DNA of 64,000 nucleotides from Ligula intestinalis (GCA_036362985.1 JAYGXS010000004.1:64572639-64636638), one strand, 5' to 3'; numbered from the stretch's first letter, positions 45,901-54,490 are shown. Program-made: numbers and translations. The notes: generated by a model not told the origin, from the letters alone.

Positions 45901-48900
45901 TAACTCAACGGCACAAATGGTTTCTGTGGTTTGTTCGTATGTATCAAATACACCCCGAAGGTGGTAGTTGTTTCGATTCTTGCGACAGCTTTTTCGTGTA
46001 CGTGTATGTGCTATAGTGTGTCCCTTTGCCTGGGCTTTTCGTTTACTGTTAATGGTTTTGTTCTCATCATCTTTTACATGTGGAGTCTTTTTATTTGGGC
46101 GCCGGCCCATCTTCACTAAAAGTAGCAACGTGGCAGCGGTTGCTCCAAAGTCACGGACCGGTAGGTTAGCAGAGGGGCTGCCGTCTCTGCCAATCAAAGG
46201 CTTTCCTGTTAGTGAACCACAGCTTTCCGTCCTATTACTGGCTCGTGCCATTATCCGTGTGTTCGAGAAGTCGAATTCGTGGCCTTCTTCCAGAATGTGG
46301 GTAGCATTCTTTTCTTATGCATAACCAAGCTCTACACCTAATACAGTACGTATTTAATGTATAGTTCCTATCCTGCGTTTGCTAATCAAGAACTAGGACT
46401 CTCCGCTTAATGCGCCTGCCCCTTATTAAGCCCAATTTTGTCTGGGCCTGAGGTGGGCTTAATAGCCGGTGACTACTTTATTGGCTAGCAGCAGCAGGAT
46501 AGTTCTTCACGCGAGAACGTGCGGTGAACCCAGCGGCCGTGGAACACTTTTCGGAATCAATTTTCATTCAACCACAGGGGCGGCAACCTGTTGTAACATG
46601 TTATATGCAGCTGGTAACGCAGACTTCAACGCCTGGCATGATATCTTGTCGAATGACTGTCCTCTAGTGGGGAAAGTACTCACCCGCAAACAGCCAGCTA
46701 CGCCATCGTTACCTCCGCCGACGCCGGCTTTGACGAACTTTTGTTGCCGTTAATGCGTCAGCGTTTTTGTCATCCTGTGGTTCGCGGACAGCGGGCGGCA
46801 TGGTGTGACTCAAGTTACTCCCTAGACTACGACGGTTGCGCGCTCGGAATGCTTGCATAGCAATGCGAGACTGCTCAGCCAGCCACACATGGACACAGGA
46901 AATCGCTTGCGACAACAGCGATTTGGGCCGTCATCTACGGGAAAGTGGCCCATGAAGATTACGGAAATGCAGTTCTTTGACCTGGATAAGTAAGGAGACG
47001 AGTTGAGTACCAGATCAATTAATTTATTGGCCTGAGCTTTCGGCTCCACACGAGAAGCCATCGTCAGAGAAAATGAGAAAACAACAAGCGTTGACTACGC
47101 GTGAATGGGGTTGGTAGGGGGGGGGGGGGGGGGGTGGTCCTTGCGATTAGTCCATGTCCACGCTATCTTATCGTGTTTCCTTTGCGCACGTCCCTGGAGT
47201 TACGGCGTTTGACCTTGACGTGGCAGCCTGCATGCTTGTAGAGAACTGGGCTCTGGTCGCGGGCACGGATGGCAAAATAACAGGGCGAATCATGAACAGC
47301 ACTTAGTGTTGCGCCTTGTCCCCGTGGTAGAGCGTCCTGGTGAGCCTGCCTCCTCTTCCGGCCGGTTCGTTCTTGGGTCCTCATCGCTTGCCATTCCTAC
47401 GTTTGGTTCGGCCTTGTGCTGTTCTTTGCCAACGTATTGGCGCAAGACTTTGTAGGCTGCAGGCAGGTTCAGATGCCTGTTGACAGAGTTGCTATCTGAG
47501 AACCGCGCTTCACGCTTCAACCTCTCGGCTTTTGAGGTGTTTGACTCGTCTCCTTCCTTATCCAAGCAAATACCTGGAACGCGAACTTTCTCATTAGGTC
47601 TGTGGCCATAAAGTAGGTTTACTATCTCATTAAGTGTCCCCGATATTCCAAAATGTGTTTCCTGTTCCAAAACGTATGCTTACGTAGGATTGTCGTACTG
47701 GTTATCGTACAGCCTACTCTAGAGACGTTTTGGTTACGTGGACGAGCTTCTTTCTGGTTACCTGCGAAACTTTTACCGTCATGATAATATATGGCCAGTT
47801 TTGGTTACGTCCCAAATGCTTAATGCGATAAAATAAAATGCGGTTGACACTTTTTAACTACATTTTGTGCCAAAGATTTCACAGTTTAGCAAAGAATTAA
47901 TTTTTTTCCTTCTTTCTGAAAATGAAATTGATTCCTTAAAGTTGGCTTCACTTGCATTTGAGGAACTTCGGAATACATTTTCCGGCTCTTGAAGGGATAT
48001 TTTTTAAACTTTTCTTACGTATTTTGGAGTTCTCCCATGGCATAATGCATATTATTAAACTTTTGGGTTCTTTCTTACTTATTGGCATAGGGAAAATATT
48101 CGATGTCGAGCTAATTATCGGTTCACCATAATGAATGCCTATTGCCCCCAATAAACTTAACTAAATAGGCAGTTTTCTCTACTAAAAGGCGTTCTCAGGA
48201 TAACCTTTGCACGACTTCTTTGACGTACTGAACAAAGGGAATATGAAAGAAAGACCTGCAGGTATATGAAACAGTTCGTGCGTCAGCAGTATTTTAAAAA
48301 ATGTTATGTTAGCATGCACGTACTACAGCAGGCACTTTAAGCACACCTACCCCACTGCGAAAGCAAAATGATCTATTTCCGTAGGGAATGTACGCTGAAG
48401 GTAAGACGCCAGTAAACTCTAATCACACGTTGTTTAGCGATTTCAAGCAGTATTATAACAGTAATAAATTGTTAGTGTGAGGCATCGAGATGACAGCAAC
48501 CGGATGAAATTGTGATGCGTACTACAAGTCTGGTCGAGTTTCCCCTTAAAGGCTTCCATGGATGCCGGCATAAGAATAGCTCCTGGCAAGGCATTCCAAA
48601 CTTTAACCACTTTCCCGGAGAAGACTTTTAGTGTGTTTAGCTGCAAAACGGTCGCCCGTAGTTTTAGTGGATGACCTCGTAGGTTAGTAGTAGTTTCTAC
48701 CCTTAAGAAACATCCGGGTATTAAATTGCAGTCCTGCCCGCATAAGACGTGGAAAGTTTGTATAAACTAGCCCCCGTAGTTGTCTGTAACTGAAAGACCG
48801 CGCAGTCAGCCCAGTTGGTGTTGTGTGGAGCGAAGTGGTTGACTAGCGGACTGTAAGTCAGCCTGCAATGGCTCCTTAATGTGACCAAGTGTGGGAGTAG

Positions 48901-51900
48901 GAGACTGGGCTATATGCAGCAAAATTCACCGTTCCTGCACAACTCTGCCGTGAGACACAGGGTGGATCTCGTCGAAATTGACAGCCGAACTTGTCGTAGT
49001 AGAGTTTTATACACGATCTCGTTCGCCGTGCTGTTTTAAGTTTGGAACGATATCCACTTTTGATTATATACCGCAGCATTGTCAAGTGGATCAAGACCTG
49101 GATTGGAAGACAGCTCTGCATTTACGAGTTTGTTCGTTGCCTCCCTTGCTTGCACGCGGACAGGGGTCCATTTATTGTGCAGAGCTGAACATACATAAGC
49201 CTGAGTGTAGTTGAGTAAAGTTGCTGACCCAGAAGTTTGTGTGACCGCACTGCCTGGTGTGGCGGCTTTTTGATTTATGCTAAACAGATTTTAGCTTTTG
49301 AAGGCATTCCAACCTTCCAACACGCGTTACTGAATATGGATGCTAGCAGTTAATATACGCTCTTGCCTTCATATAGCAGCTCTATAAATGGGATTTGTCC
49401 TCGTACACATCAGGATGACAATATTACTCGCCTATCGGACGTGAACGCTCGCCGGGGTGTCTTAAAAATCAGCCCAGATGAAGTTTAGGACGCGCGTAAG
49501 CTCACATTTCCCATCTGTTATGCTTGTTACAATAATAGGATACATGCCAGCTATTGATACAATAATAGGAATACATTACTAGAATATACTATCCACTGGT
49601 CTTAGTAAGTATGATTAATAGAATTAGCACTCTTAGTAGTGGCATATGACATCTAGCAGCAGGTGAGAGGGTGGAAGACAATGAAAGTCCCGATGTGCTC
49701 CGGGCCTCCGACATGTGGTTACTCGAACTAGCATAAACCCAGATTTCCCACTCCTTGTTGGGAAGAAAGTAGGTATGAGCCCCAGTGTTACCTCCAAACC
49801 AGCGTCACTTCTGACAAATGCTAGCGGCAGAAATATTACCAGTACAGTACATTCAGCAGTAGTAGAAAATGTAGTAACCGTATTAGCCTCGGCCTCCTTG
49901 GGCCTCTATTCACACCTACTAAGAGTAAGTGAGGGTAGATAGTACAGTTGTATCCGCGCAAAGTTTACTGTGACTTAAGATTAAGTTTGGCGGTGTTTCG
50001 GCTTGCATCGGAGAAAACAGCCTACGCCGGGCCCCGTATAGTCTTCGACACTCCAGGCGAAGGTGAAGAGTGTGGTTGGCGCTAACTACGTCCGCATTCA
50101 CTTTAAAACTATCCCCTGAGACCGTCACGTTCTGTCATAACCTGTTGGTGCACTTGTTGGACTTCATCGAAGTCGATGGTCGAACGCACACACTTAATAC
50201 CCACGACTTGCCTTGGTCTCCACCCTTTTACCTCTGTCCACCAAAAGCCGTGTCACATTTTACTAAGTTTGGGCTAGGACACTGCTGCTAGAGGTAATAT
50301 GCCACCGCTAAAAGGGCTAATCCTCGTAATCATACTTACCAAGACCAGCAGATAGTATATTCTAGTATTAGATCCCTATAATTTTATCAATAGCTGACAT
50401 ACCTCCTATTCTTGCAACAAGCATAAAATATAGGAATATAAGCTTACACGCATCCTAACTTTCATCCGGGCTGATTTGTAAGACACCCGGGTGAGCGTTC
50501 ACGTCCGTTAGGCTAGTAATATTGTCATCCTTAAGTGTTTTCTCGGCACCAAACATATATTTACTCGGAATAGCCTGAACCCAGATTCACCCTCCTTGTT
50601 GAGATCGAGGGGCTATAAGCCCCAGTGTCAACTCTGACAAATACTATCGTCAGAAATAGTGCCTGATTGCTGCTCGGTCATCTCGACTCTGTATTGTTTC
50701 CGGTTTAATCGGGGAGAGGGTTTAAAGTGGGGTAGTTGGCTGCTCGTCTACTCTCACTATACCTGACTACAGTCACCATCCCTGCTCTTGGGTATACAGT
50801 TCAGTATATTTAGGGTAGTAGGCAATGCCTTTGAAGACCCTATTGAAAACAGTATGCATGAAATATCCAACATAAAATCTGTCACTATAAACAGTGAGTA
50901 ACATATATACATGTACAAATTTTAACGTGTGCGTGTGAGCAGTCAGAATAGTCTTTTGTGTACATAATATATCCAACGTAAAGTGTGTTACTGTAAAATA
51001 ATGAATAGCATATACAAATGTAAAGTTTTATCTATAGGTAGGCATCATCGAAGTCGGTGGTCTCACTATTATTCTTACGTCTACTTGACCTCCATTCCTT
51101 CGCCATCCATAAAAATGTCAAGAAAACAGTCGTCAACACAATTACTCAAGACTGGTACTGACTTTCGCAAACTTTATTTCGTAGGAACGTGCTTATGCTT
51201 GGTTTTATTCTTTTTCAATAATTATACTTTCTGTCAAATTTGACAAAACAGTTTTAATCCTGTCCCCTTCCTTAGGTCTTCCTGGTCTTTCGGCCAGAGG
51301 ACATCTTTTGGGACAGAAACGCTGCCCAGTTGAACAGTAGCGACGCCAACCTGCACATCCTCAATCTTGACCGATTTGGCAATTGCGGTGTCCTGCTGTT
51401 CCACATCTGGGCCGGTTCACCGTTACGCCTGCACGGGCGGACAAACGAGGCGGTGGTGGAAGATATTTTGAAAATCCTCGGTGGCATGTACCAACTGCAG
51501 TCCGTGCCCGCCCCCATCTTCAGTCATGTGACTCGCTGGTCCGAGGATCCCTTCAGTTTGGGTGCCTACACGGCCGGGGAGCCCGATAGTGGAGACCAGG
51601 ATCGACGTGCCTACGCAGAAAGCCTACCGCTTGATGTAAGCCATACTTAGAATGTCCTCTTAGGATCCAACCTACTCATGCATTTTCAAATTACCAAGAA
51701 ATCCTTCTATGCCGGTCATACTAAGAGAATAAAATCGGCAATCGTGGACTACCTTTGTGACCAGTTCTCTAGTCCCTTTTCTGCCGGGATAAATTTGTCT
51801 CCTCCCATGCTTATTGAAACAATAATTGCTACTTGCGTACAATAAGTAGCGTGTATAAACGATATAATGCTGTGTCTCATAGGCAGTTTGCATCCTCTAT

Positions 51901-54490
51901 ATTTTACACTTTGGAGGTTGAGACGGTATGCCTGGTTCATCCTACTCACCACGTTTATCCCCACTCTTTGTCACCAAAAGCGTAGTAGTTTTACCGGGTA
52001 GAAAAAATAATAGTAGATCATATCTGCACATGGCTCAGACTATCCTACCATTATCTACGATTAAGGATTCTCGATAGAATCCGAAAACTGTTATTCCTGT
52101 GATCGCCTCTTCTTCTGAACTGCTTCCTGGAACTCACATATTCACTTCTATTGATAAATCCTAAGATATTTATTAGACCTACCCAACTCTACTATTTTCA
52201 TTATCAATGAAATTGTACAGGGCCGATGATTAATTACCGAAAACGTATGTTTGCCAACTAGACTTCTCAAGCAAAAATGTTTACTTTGATGTTCACAGTT
52301 TAACCTGCCCTTGACGTTTATTTTGAACAAATTGTATACCTTTCTGCACCCAATTTCACCTTAATGACTGTGTGTAGCACTGAACCCTGTAACTTTTTAA
52401 TTTTGGATGCTTCGTAAAAAATGTCAACCACCCGACTTGGCCAAGCTAGCTATATCGAGGCCAAGACAGGTCATCCACATCCTGTTATCGTCTTAGCGCA
52501 TCTTGCGTTGTTTATTATGTTTCCACTCACAAATGGAAGGCAAACTAAGCCTTATTTCTTTGTAATGGACGGCCAGCCGAAGTCTGGAGTTCCTTGACTG
52601 GTTTATTCGTTTTCGATGCTTTGTATAAAAGAATATTGGATGATTGGAAACAACCTCAGTAAGCTTGAGCCAGAGCGTCTATTTTTAAATCGTTCTAGTT
52701 TAACGCAAGACAGTTCTGCAATTGTGCTTTCTTGTATTTTGAAGTTACTTGTTTCTAATGATGGCTTGTATTCTCCAACGAAAGTTACACGTCGGTGTCG
52801 TGAGTTTGCTGAGAGTACTAAAGTTATCACATTCAGTCCCGTATAGGATGGGAAAGGGTAAGACCAGTAGAAGACATGGAAAGGGTAAGACCAGTCAGAA
52901 GACATGACTGCCAGTTGAAGAAGGAACTAAGCCGAACAAACCAACGTTCATCCTTCTTCTCTCAAAGGATCATTCGACAGTGGAACTCCTTGCCCGAGTC
53001 TATTGTGCATTCACCCGCTGTGAACGTCTTCAAGAGACGTTTGGATAATCATCTGTTAAAACCCAACACCCCACTGACATAACACTACAAAAAACATACT
53101 ACTCGTTTGATTTAAACAGCGTATTTATTTACATTAGAAGATTTTAAGAGACTGCATATACAGTGAACATTTGTACGCTGCCATTCCGCAAACGCCTCAC
53201 CTTTTCAACAATTTATATTTCCAAATTATGTCTATGCACTTTTGCACAACAAAAGCGATCTGTAACAATGTTTGCATATTGCACAAAAACTTATGCATTC
53301 CTGTACCATTTTAATTGAGTTTTTAAGGGCTTCGGTCATTTACTCCAAATATACTGACTAATACTAACTGACTGAAATTGCTTCTTGTATACGAGAGCTC
53401 AGTGGCACTCTGAACTCCCGACAGGCGGCAGGCCCGGGGCCTTGTGCGTGTTTCTGTCTGCTAGCGTGCTGTGGACGTGAATACCTAATCCTCATGCGAG
53501 AGTGAGTCACTGTTCGCTTGGTCAACTGCTTGGCCAATAGTAGCCTACGGAACTTGTGATTGGCTGTCCCAGAAGCAGATAGAAGAGAGCAGTCACGTGA
53601 CCGTTTTCGGGCTTGACGCCGGCGCTACGAGGAGCATCCACGTATCGTTAATTTTCCCACCTCTATATTTGACTCAACATAGTTATTGATATTTCTTCAT
53701 TTCCTGGTAGGGCCCACCACGTCTCCTCTTCGCCGGTGAGGGCACAATCGACAGCACTGGTGGGCAGCAGTGCACCCACGGTGCCTTCTTAACCGGCGTA
53801 GAACGTGCATTTGACGTGCTTGATCAGCTCCAGGGCGGACGTTGCCGTCTCCGAGACACGCGCATAATAGACTACCTCACCAACTGTGATCCCCAGCGTT
53901 TTCCGCCACACCCCATGGTTCGCCGAAATATGAAGTTGGCCTGCGGTGCTACACCCAACTCTCCTACACCTCCGCCATCGATTCGAAGGGGCTCGCGGAC
54001 GAAGGAGAACGCGTCGGCTTGCCTCGAGTCTCAGCCCTCGACTCCGCCCTGCTGCGAGGGCAGCTCCTCTTTTCAGGCCCCCAGCTTCGATGCCAGCACT
54101 ACTGTCTCAGGCGATAGTTGCTATTCCTCCTCTTCGCACCTCTCCGCCACGGCCCTAGCTGATCAGATGACCGCAGGTGACCTGCTAGTCACCTCAACTC
54201 CGCTGCGTCGATCCAGACGTCCCTCCACCCTGACCTCCTCCCGGGCTTCTGACCTGCTCGTGCATTCTGCTGACAGCCCGGCACGATGGGCCAAACGCCG
54301 GGCTGTGACTGCGATCAACAACAGCGTGGCAGACCAGAAGCGTGCACATATGCAGCCTGCGAAGGCAGAACCCGCGTCGCTGTACTCCGCCGAGTCTTGC
54401 GCTTCGCCGGCTAGCCTATGTGATCTCTCCGACAGTCTTTATGGCAGCAGCAGTCTCTTTGACGATGCCTCCGTCTCGCGTAGTGTGTAG
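33444..54490 (+). CDS. Flavin-containing amine oxidase, LSD/polyamine-oxidase family, four coding exons
   Basis: Coding exons: 33444-33955, 38072-38777, 51276-51635, 53711-54490; together 786 codons with stop, phases 2/0/0, all GT-AG. The family oxidises amines (polyamines, or methyl-lysine in histones) with FAD. Features: Rossmann motif GAGISG (11-17) and [10 protein letters not shown] (34-43); [10 protein letters not shown] (68-77); [17 protein letters not shown] (284-300); TLPVGVLKG (362-370); Lys406 in THNKVFLVF, equivalent to the active-site Lys661 of LSD1; [16 protein letters not shown] (533-536) and [12 protein letters not shown] at the FAD site. No SWIRM or tower domain is visible. 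An acidic insertion lies at about 314-350, and a Ser/Pro/Ala-rich tail follows residue 570. The acceptor CCCTTGCAG just before the ATG implies a 5' UTR exon or trans-splicing; an upstream coding exon cannot be excluded, as the frame is open. Whether the substrate is polyamine or histone cannot be told from sequence alone. Confidence 0.88.
34225..34856 (-). mobile_element. Short Penelope-like element with inverted termini and hammerhead motif
   Basis: Minus-strand frame 34413-34784 reads [54 protein letters not shown], the segment that follows the GIY-YIG nuclease in PLE proteins. Its 3' side (34265-34323) is repeated in inverted orientation at 34798-34856, with only two or so mismatches, immediately upstream of the truncated ORF. 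The left terminal part (34225-34290) is also shared with 61341-61405. It lies in oxidase intron 1. Confidence 0.75.
34300..34343 (-). ncRNA. Hammerhead ribozyme motif (PLE type)
   Basis: The minus strand reads helix I TGTCT, core CTGATGA, stem II GAATCCG..CGGATATC with one bulged A, core GAAAC, then GTC and AGGCG, which closes helix I (five pairs with two wobbles). Stem III is only AC/GT with no loop, as in published PLE hammerheads, which are thought to act as dimers. One unpaired base separates CTGATGA from stem II. The expected cut lies after C at 34305 (minus strand). Core bases are all intact. Confidence 0.7.
35445..36240. repeat. Direct repeat, two units about 600 bp apart
   Basis: 35445-35660 and 36065-36240 share CTAACCGTATT, TGAGCTTCTCG, ACAGCCACT/ATAGCCACT, CGCCTTTAGA.AAAT and AATCGACTCGGTGATTAATA. 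The spacer (35661-36064) holds a GC-rich 75-codon open frame at 35826 of unknown meaning. It sits inside intron 1. Confidence 0.7.
36640..36870 (-). mobile_element. tRNA-derived SINE, copy 2 (decayed)
   Basis: The minus strand has GGCGTGGGTTCGAATGCTACC (B-box region, split across the tRNA-like 3' end) followed by TTTTTTTCACAATTCGATCA, the same body as the other SINEs. The 5' block near 36830-36865 (TTTCCTAAACAATCAATCTA) is also shared with the 8.6-kb copy. Confidence 0.55.
37190..37525 (+). repeat. Dispersed repeat family C, core copy
   Basis: Matches 49855-50125 directly (AGTAGTAGAAA, GGCCTCCTTGGGCCT, TTCACACCTACTA, GGTAGATAGTAC, GTCTTCGA.ACTCCAGG.GA). The outer inverted arms present at 49.4 and 50.5 kb are absent. 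Confidence 0.65.
37530..37690 (+). mobile_element. tRNA-derived SINE, copy 3
   Basis: A box TAGCTCAATGGCAGAGCG and B box GGGTTCGACTCCC flank a plausible anticodon arm; the body TTTTTCACAATTGGGTCAAC follows. The tRNA-like head is well preserved and could be read by RNA polymerase III. Confidence 0.75.
37690..37985 (+). mobile_element. tRNA-derived SINE, copy 4
   Basis: Begins with a non-tRNA block (GATCGATCCTAGATGATTGC onward) shared with 8590-8690 in reverse, then A-box-like TTGGCTCAACGGTAAAGCG, B box GGGCTCGACTCCC (one mismatch) and the common body TTTTTCACAATTGGGTCGAC. It is directly downstream of copy 3, giving a tandem pair just before oxidase exon 2. Confidence 0.75.
38072..38777 (+). 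CDS. Amine oxidase exon 2 (substrate and FAD domains)
   Basis: Acceptor TATATTGCAG, then G completes CAG, followed by [13 protein letters not shown]; residues 172-406. It includes [20 protein letters not shown], the [18 protein letters not shown] hinge, an acidic/proline insertion ([10 protein letters not shown] to EEEVAKEGD, 317-346) and [13 protein letters not shown]. It ends with THNK|GTTAGT, so Lys406 is the last residue. Exon GC content is well above that of the flanking introns. Confidence 0.9.
38778..39310 (+). other. Start of oxidase intron 2, no element recognised
   Basis: Intron 2 runs from 38778 to 51275. This first part shows no repeat or exon that I can name; a short frame after a TTGCAG at about 39075 lacks oxidase motifs and is not needed for the protein. 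Confidence 0.5.
39313..39516 (-). mobile_element. LINE 5' fragment with degenerate 2A-like motif
   Basis: The minus-strand frame reads [19 protein letters not shown], like the LLLLxxGDVExNPGP ends of 2A-type sequences at the N-terminus of some LINE ORFs, then [15 protein letters not shown], a decayed Cys-rich segment. NPAG replaces NPGP, so it would not act as 2A. Assignment is by resemblance only. Confidence 0.35.
39745..39786 (-). ncRNA. Decayed hammerhead ribozyme motif (PLE terminus)
   Basis: The minus strand has CTGATGA (39775-39781), a stem II with GA/TC and TTC/GAA pairs, then GAGACGTC, helix I of about three pairs (TCT/AGA). The core A after GA is replaced by G (GAGAC for GAAAC), so activity is unlikely. 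Surrounding 39690-39790 resembles the 34.26-34.35 kb PLE terminus in layout (GAAGAAGAC..TTTAT..CTGACGT). Confidence 0.55.
40100..40890 (+). mobile_element. RTE-type LINE 3' fragment
   Basis: Broken plus-strand frames read [18 protein letters not shown], then (40432-40780) [39 protein letters not shown] and [18 protein letters not shown]. RRLxWFGHVxR is the hallmark of RTE/BovB-type elements 3' of the RT domain. It ends near 40890, where ACAGCCGTTACAAGTACAAG is shared with the copy at 55.13 kb. Located in oxidase intron 2, sense orientation. Confidence 0.85.
41943..44640 (-). mobile_element. CR1-type LINE, 2.7 kb, 5'-truncated
   Basis: The 538-codon frame 43020-44636 (minus) carries [112 protein letters not shown] and [12 protein letters not shown], i.e. 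RT motifs in order with the YADD active site intact. A one-base deletion near 43157 shifts the frame; the C-terminus continues in another frame ([26 protein letters not shown]) to about 42690. The 3' UTR then ends in tandem TTGAC repeats at 41943-41960. The 5' end abuts a MITE. Inside oxidase intron 2, antisense. Confidence 0.92.
44653..45065. mobile_element. TA-flanked MITE with about 28-bp terminal inverted repeats
   Basis: The ends read TA-CAGTAGTCGCCGGTTATTAA and the complement TTAATAACCGGCGACTACTG-TA; the inner repeats AAGCCCAC/GTGGGCTT extend the arms. Length between TA dinucleotides is 409 bp. TA target and CAGT termini suggest the Tc1/mariner-pogo superfamily. No transposase frame, so non-autonomous. 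AATAAGCCCA-like words recur internally. Confidence 0.88.
45366..45440 (+). repeat. Possible tRNA-derived sequence
   Basis: TAGCCTAGTTGTTAAAAAGGC resembles an A box and GAATTCGATTCC a B box, about 45 bases apart. It lacks the body of the SINE family seen at 37.5 kb. Weak call. Confidence 0.35.
45889..46311 (-). mobile_element. PLE C-terminal fragment
   Basis: The minus-strand frame opens with [20 protein letters not shown] and ARASNRTE, the H..xxGHxxDFxxTxIxARxxxRxxRE pattern found after the GIY-YIG nuclease in PLE proteins. About 90 codons of basic, low-similarity sequence follow. The 5' edge coincides with a half MITE at 46305. Confidence 0.55.
46305..46482. mobile_element. Half copy of the MITE
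   Basis: Matches the right half of the MITE (44893-45063): TCTTTTCTT.TACATAACCAAG-type block, GCGTTTGCTAAT.AAGAACTAG, CTTATTAAGCCCAATTT.GTCTGG and the terminal GGGCTTAATA.CCGG.GACTACT. The left half is missing and replaced by the PLE fragment. Confidence 0.8.
47030..47071 (-). ncRNA. Hammerhead ribozyme motif (PLE type), well preserved
   Basis: The minus strand reads TCT, core CTGACGA, stem II GGCTTC/GGAGCC (six pairs, loop TCGTGT), core GAAA, stem III AG/CT without loop, then C and AGG closing helix I. N7 is C, which the fold tolerates. Again one base (T) separates the core from stem II. The cut is expected after C at 47034. It lies 3' of PLE C-terminal coding sequence on the same strand. 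Confidence 0.7.
47072..47680 (-). mobile_element. PLE C-terminal fragment and 3' UTR
   Basis: The minus-strand frame 47290-47670 contains [20 protein letters not shown] and [15 protein letters not shown], matching the R-E-x-x-x-x..S-INx-x-x-LP-x-Y-x-x-LR end of PLE proteins (compare [16 protein letters not shown] at 34.6 kb). About 330 bases of GC-rich 3' UTR lead to the hammerhead at 47030-47071. Upstream nuclease and RT are absent. Confidence 0.6.
47117..47134 (+). repeat. Poly(G) run
   Basis: Eighteen consecutive G just upstream (in PLE sense) of the hammerhead motif. Could form a G-quadruplex or be an assembly artefact. Confidence 0.95.
47830..48040 (+). repeat. Dispersed repeat family D, copy 1
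   Basis: Reverse-complement relation to 57690-57920: shared ATTTTGTGCCAAAGA, TTCACAGTT.AGCAAA, GAAATTGATTCCT-like and CTTCACTTGCATTTGAG. AT-rich, no ORF. Confidence 0.55.
48100..48170 (+). mobile_element. CR1 3' tail
   Basis: AATGCCTATTGCCCCCAATAAACTTAACTAA corresponds to the terminal GCCTAT-x-CCTGTAATAAACTTGACT block of the 17.7-kb CR1 copy. Only the last tens of bases are recognisable. Confidence 0.4.
48440..48990 (-). mobile_element. LINE (CR1-like) 3' fragment
   Basis: The minus-strand frame 48443-48646 reads [20 protein letters not shown] and [12 protein letters not shown], the FSxRVxxxWNxLPxxxVxxxSxxxFKxxLD end of LINE ORF2. The upstream part (48650-48830) gives the preceding RT tail in broken frames. 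The block near 48930-48985 is shared with 20400-20440. Confidence 0.6.
49413..50530. mobile_element. 1.1-kb element with about 240-bp inverted arms (family C)
   Basis: Left arm 49413-49670 and right arm 50270-50530 are inverted copies: ends GGATGACAATATTACT and AGTAATATTGTCATCC, then GGACGTGAACGCTC/GAGCGTTCACGTCC and GGGCTGATTT/AAATCAGCCC. The core (49850-50130) is shared with 37190-37525. No transposase frame. The structure fits a non-autonomous DNA transposon or foldback element; no clear target-site duplication. Confidence 0.75.
51276..51635 (+). CDS. Amine oxidase exon 3
   Basis: Acceptor CCCTTCCTTAG, donor CTTGAT|GTAAGC; 120 codons, residues 407-526. It opens with [19 protein letters not shown] directly after Lys406, mirroring the LSD1 NKVVLCFDRVFWD sequence, then [10 protein letters not shown] (in the place of ALVAGEAA), [31 protein letters not shown] and [10 protein letters not shown]. 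Fits the family with no gap. Confidence 0.92.
51636..52865 (+). other. Oxidase intron 3, first part; no element recognised
   Basis: Intron 3 spans 51636-53710. This portion is AT-rich with short frames and no motif. Confidence 0.5.
52870..53085 (+). mobile_element. LINE RT C-terminal fragment
   Basis: An open frame reads [40 protein letters not shown] and [12 protein letters not shown] before a stop. The FFxxRxxxxWNxLPxxIV..FKxxLD signature marks the end of a LINE ORF2. 5'-truncated. Confidence 0.75.
53404..53645. repeat. Dispersed repeat family A, copy 2
   Basis: Same orientation as 2450-2685; keeps GCCAATAG and GATTGGC. It lies only 65 bp upstream of oxidase exon 4. Confidence 0.65.
53711..54490 (+). 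CDS. Amine oxidase exon 4 (FAD-contacting end and disordered tail)
   Basis: Acceptor TTTCCTGGTAG, then [34 protein letters not shown] (residues 527-565), which closes the oxidase fold. The remaining ~215 residues are outside the family: Arg-rich to 590, then Ser/Pro/Ala-rich low-complexity sequence ([48 protein letters not shown]) ending SRSV and TAG. Probably disordered, with many potential phosphorylation sites. GC-rich relative to surroundings. Confidence 0.9.
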   Translation, partial: GPPRLLFAGEGTIDSTGGQQCTHGAFLTGVERAFDVLDQLQGGRCRLRDTRIIDYLTNCDPQRFPPHPMVRRNMKLACGATPNSPTPPPSIRRGSRTKENASACLESQPSTPPCCEGSSSFQAPSFDASTTVSGDSCYSSSSHLSATALADQMTAGDLLVTSTPLRRSRRPSTLTSSRASDLLVHSADSPARWAKRRAVTAINNSVADQKRAHMQPAKAEPASLYSAESCASPASLCDLSDSLYGSSSLFDDASVSRSV

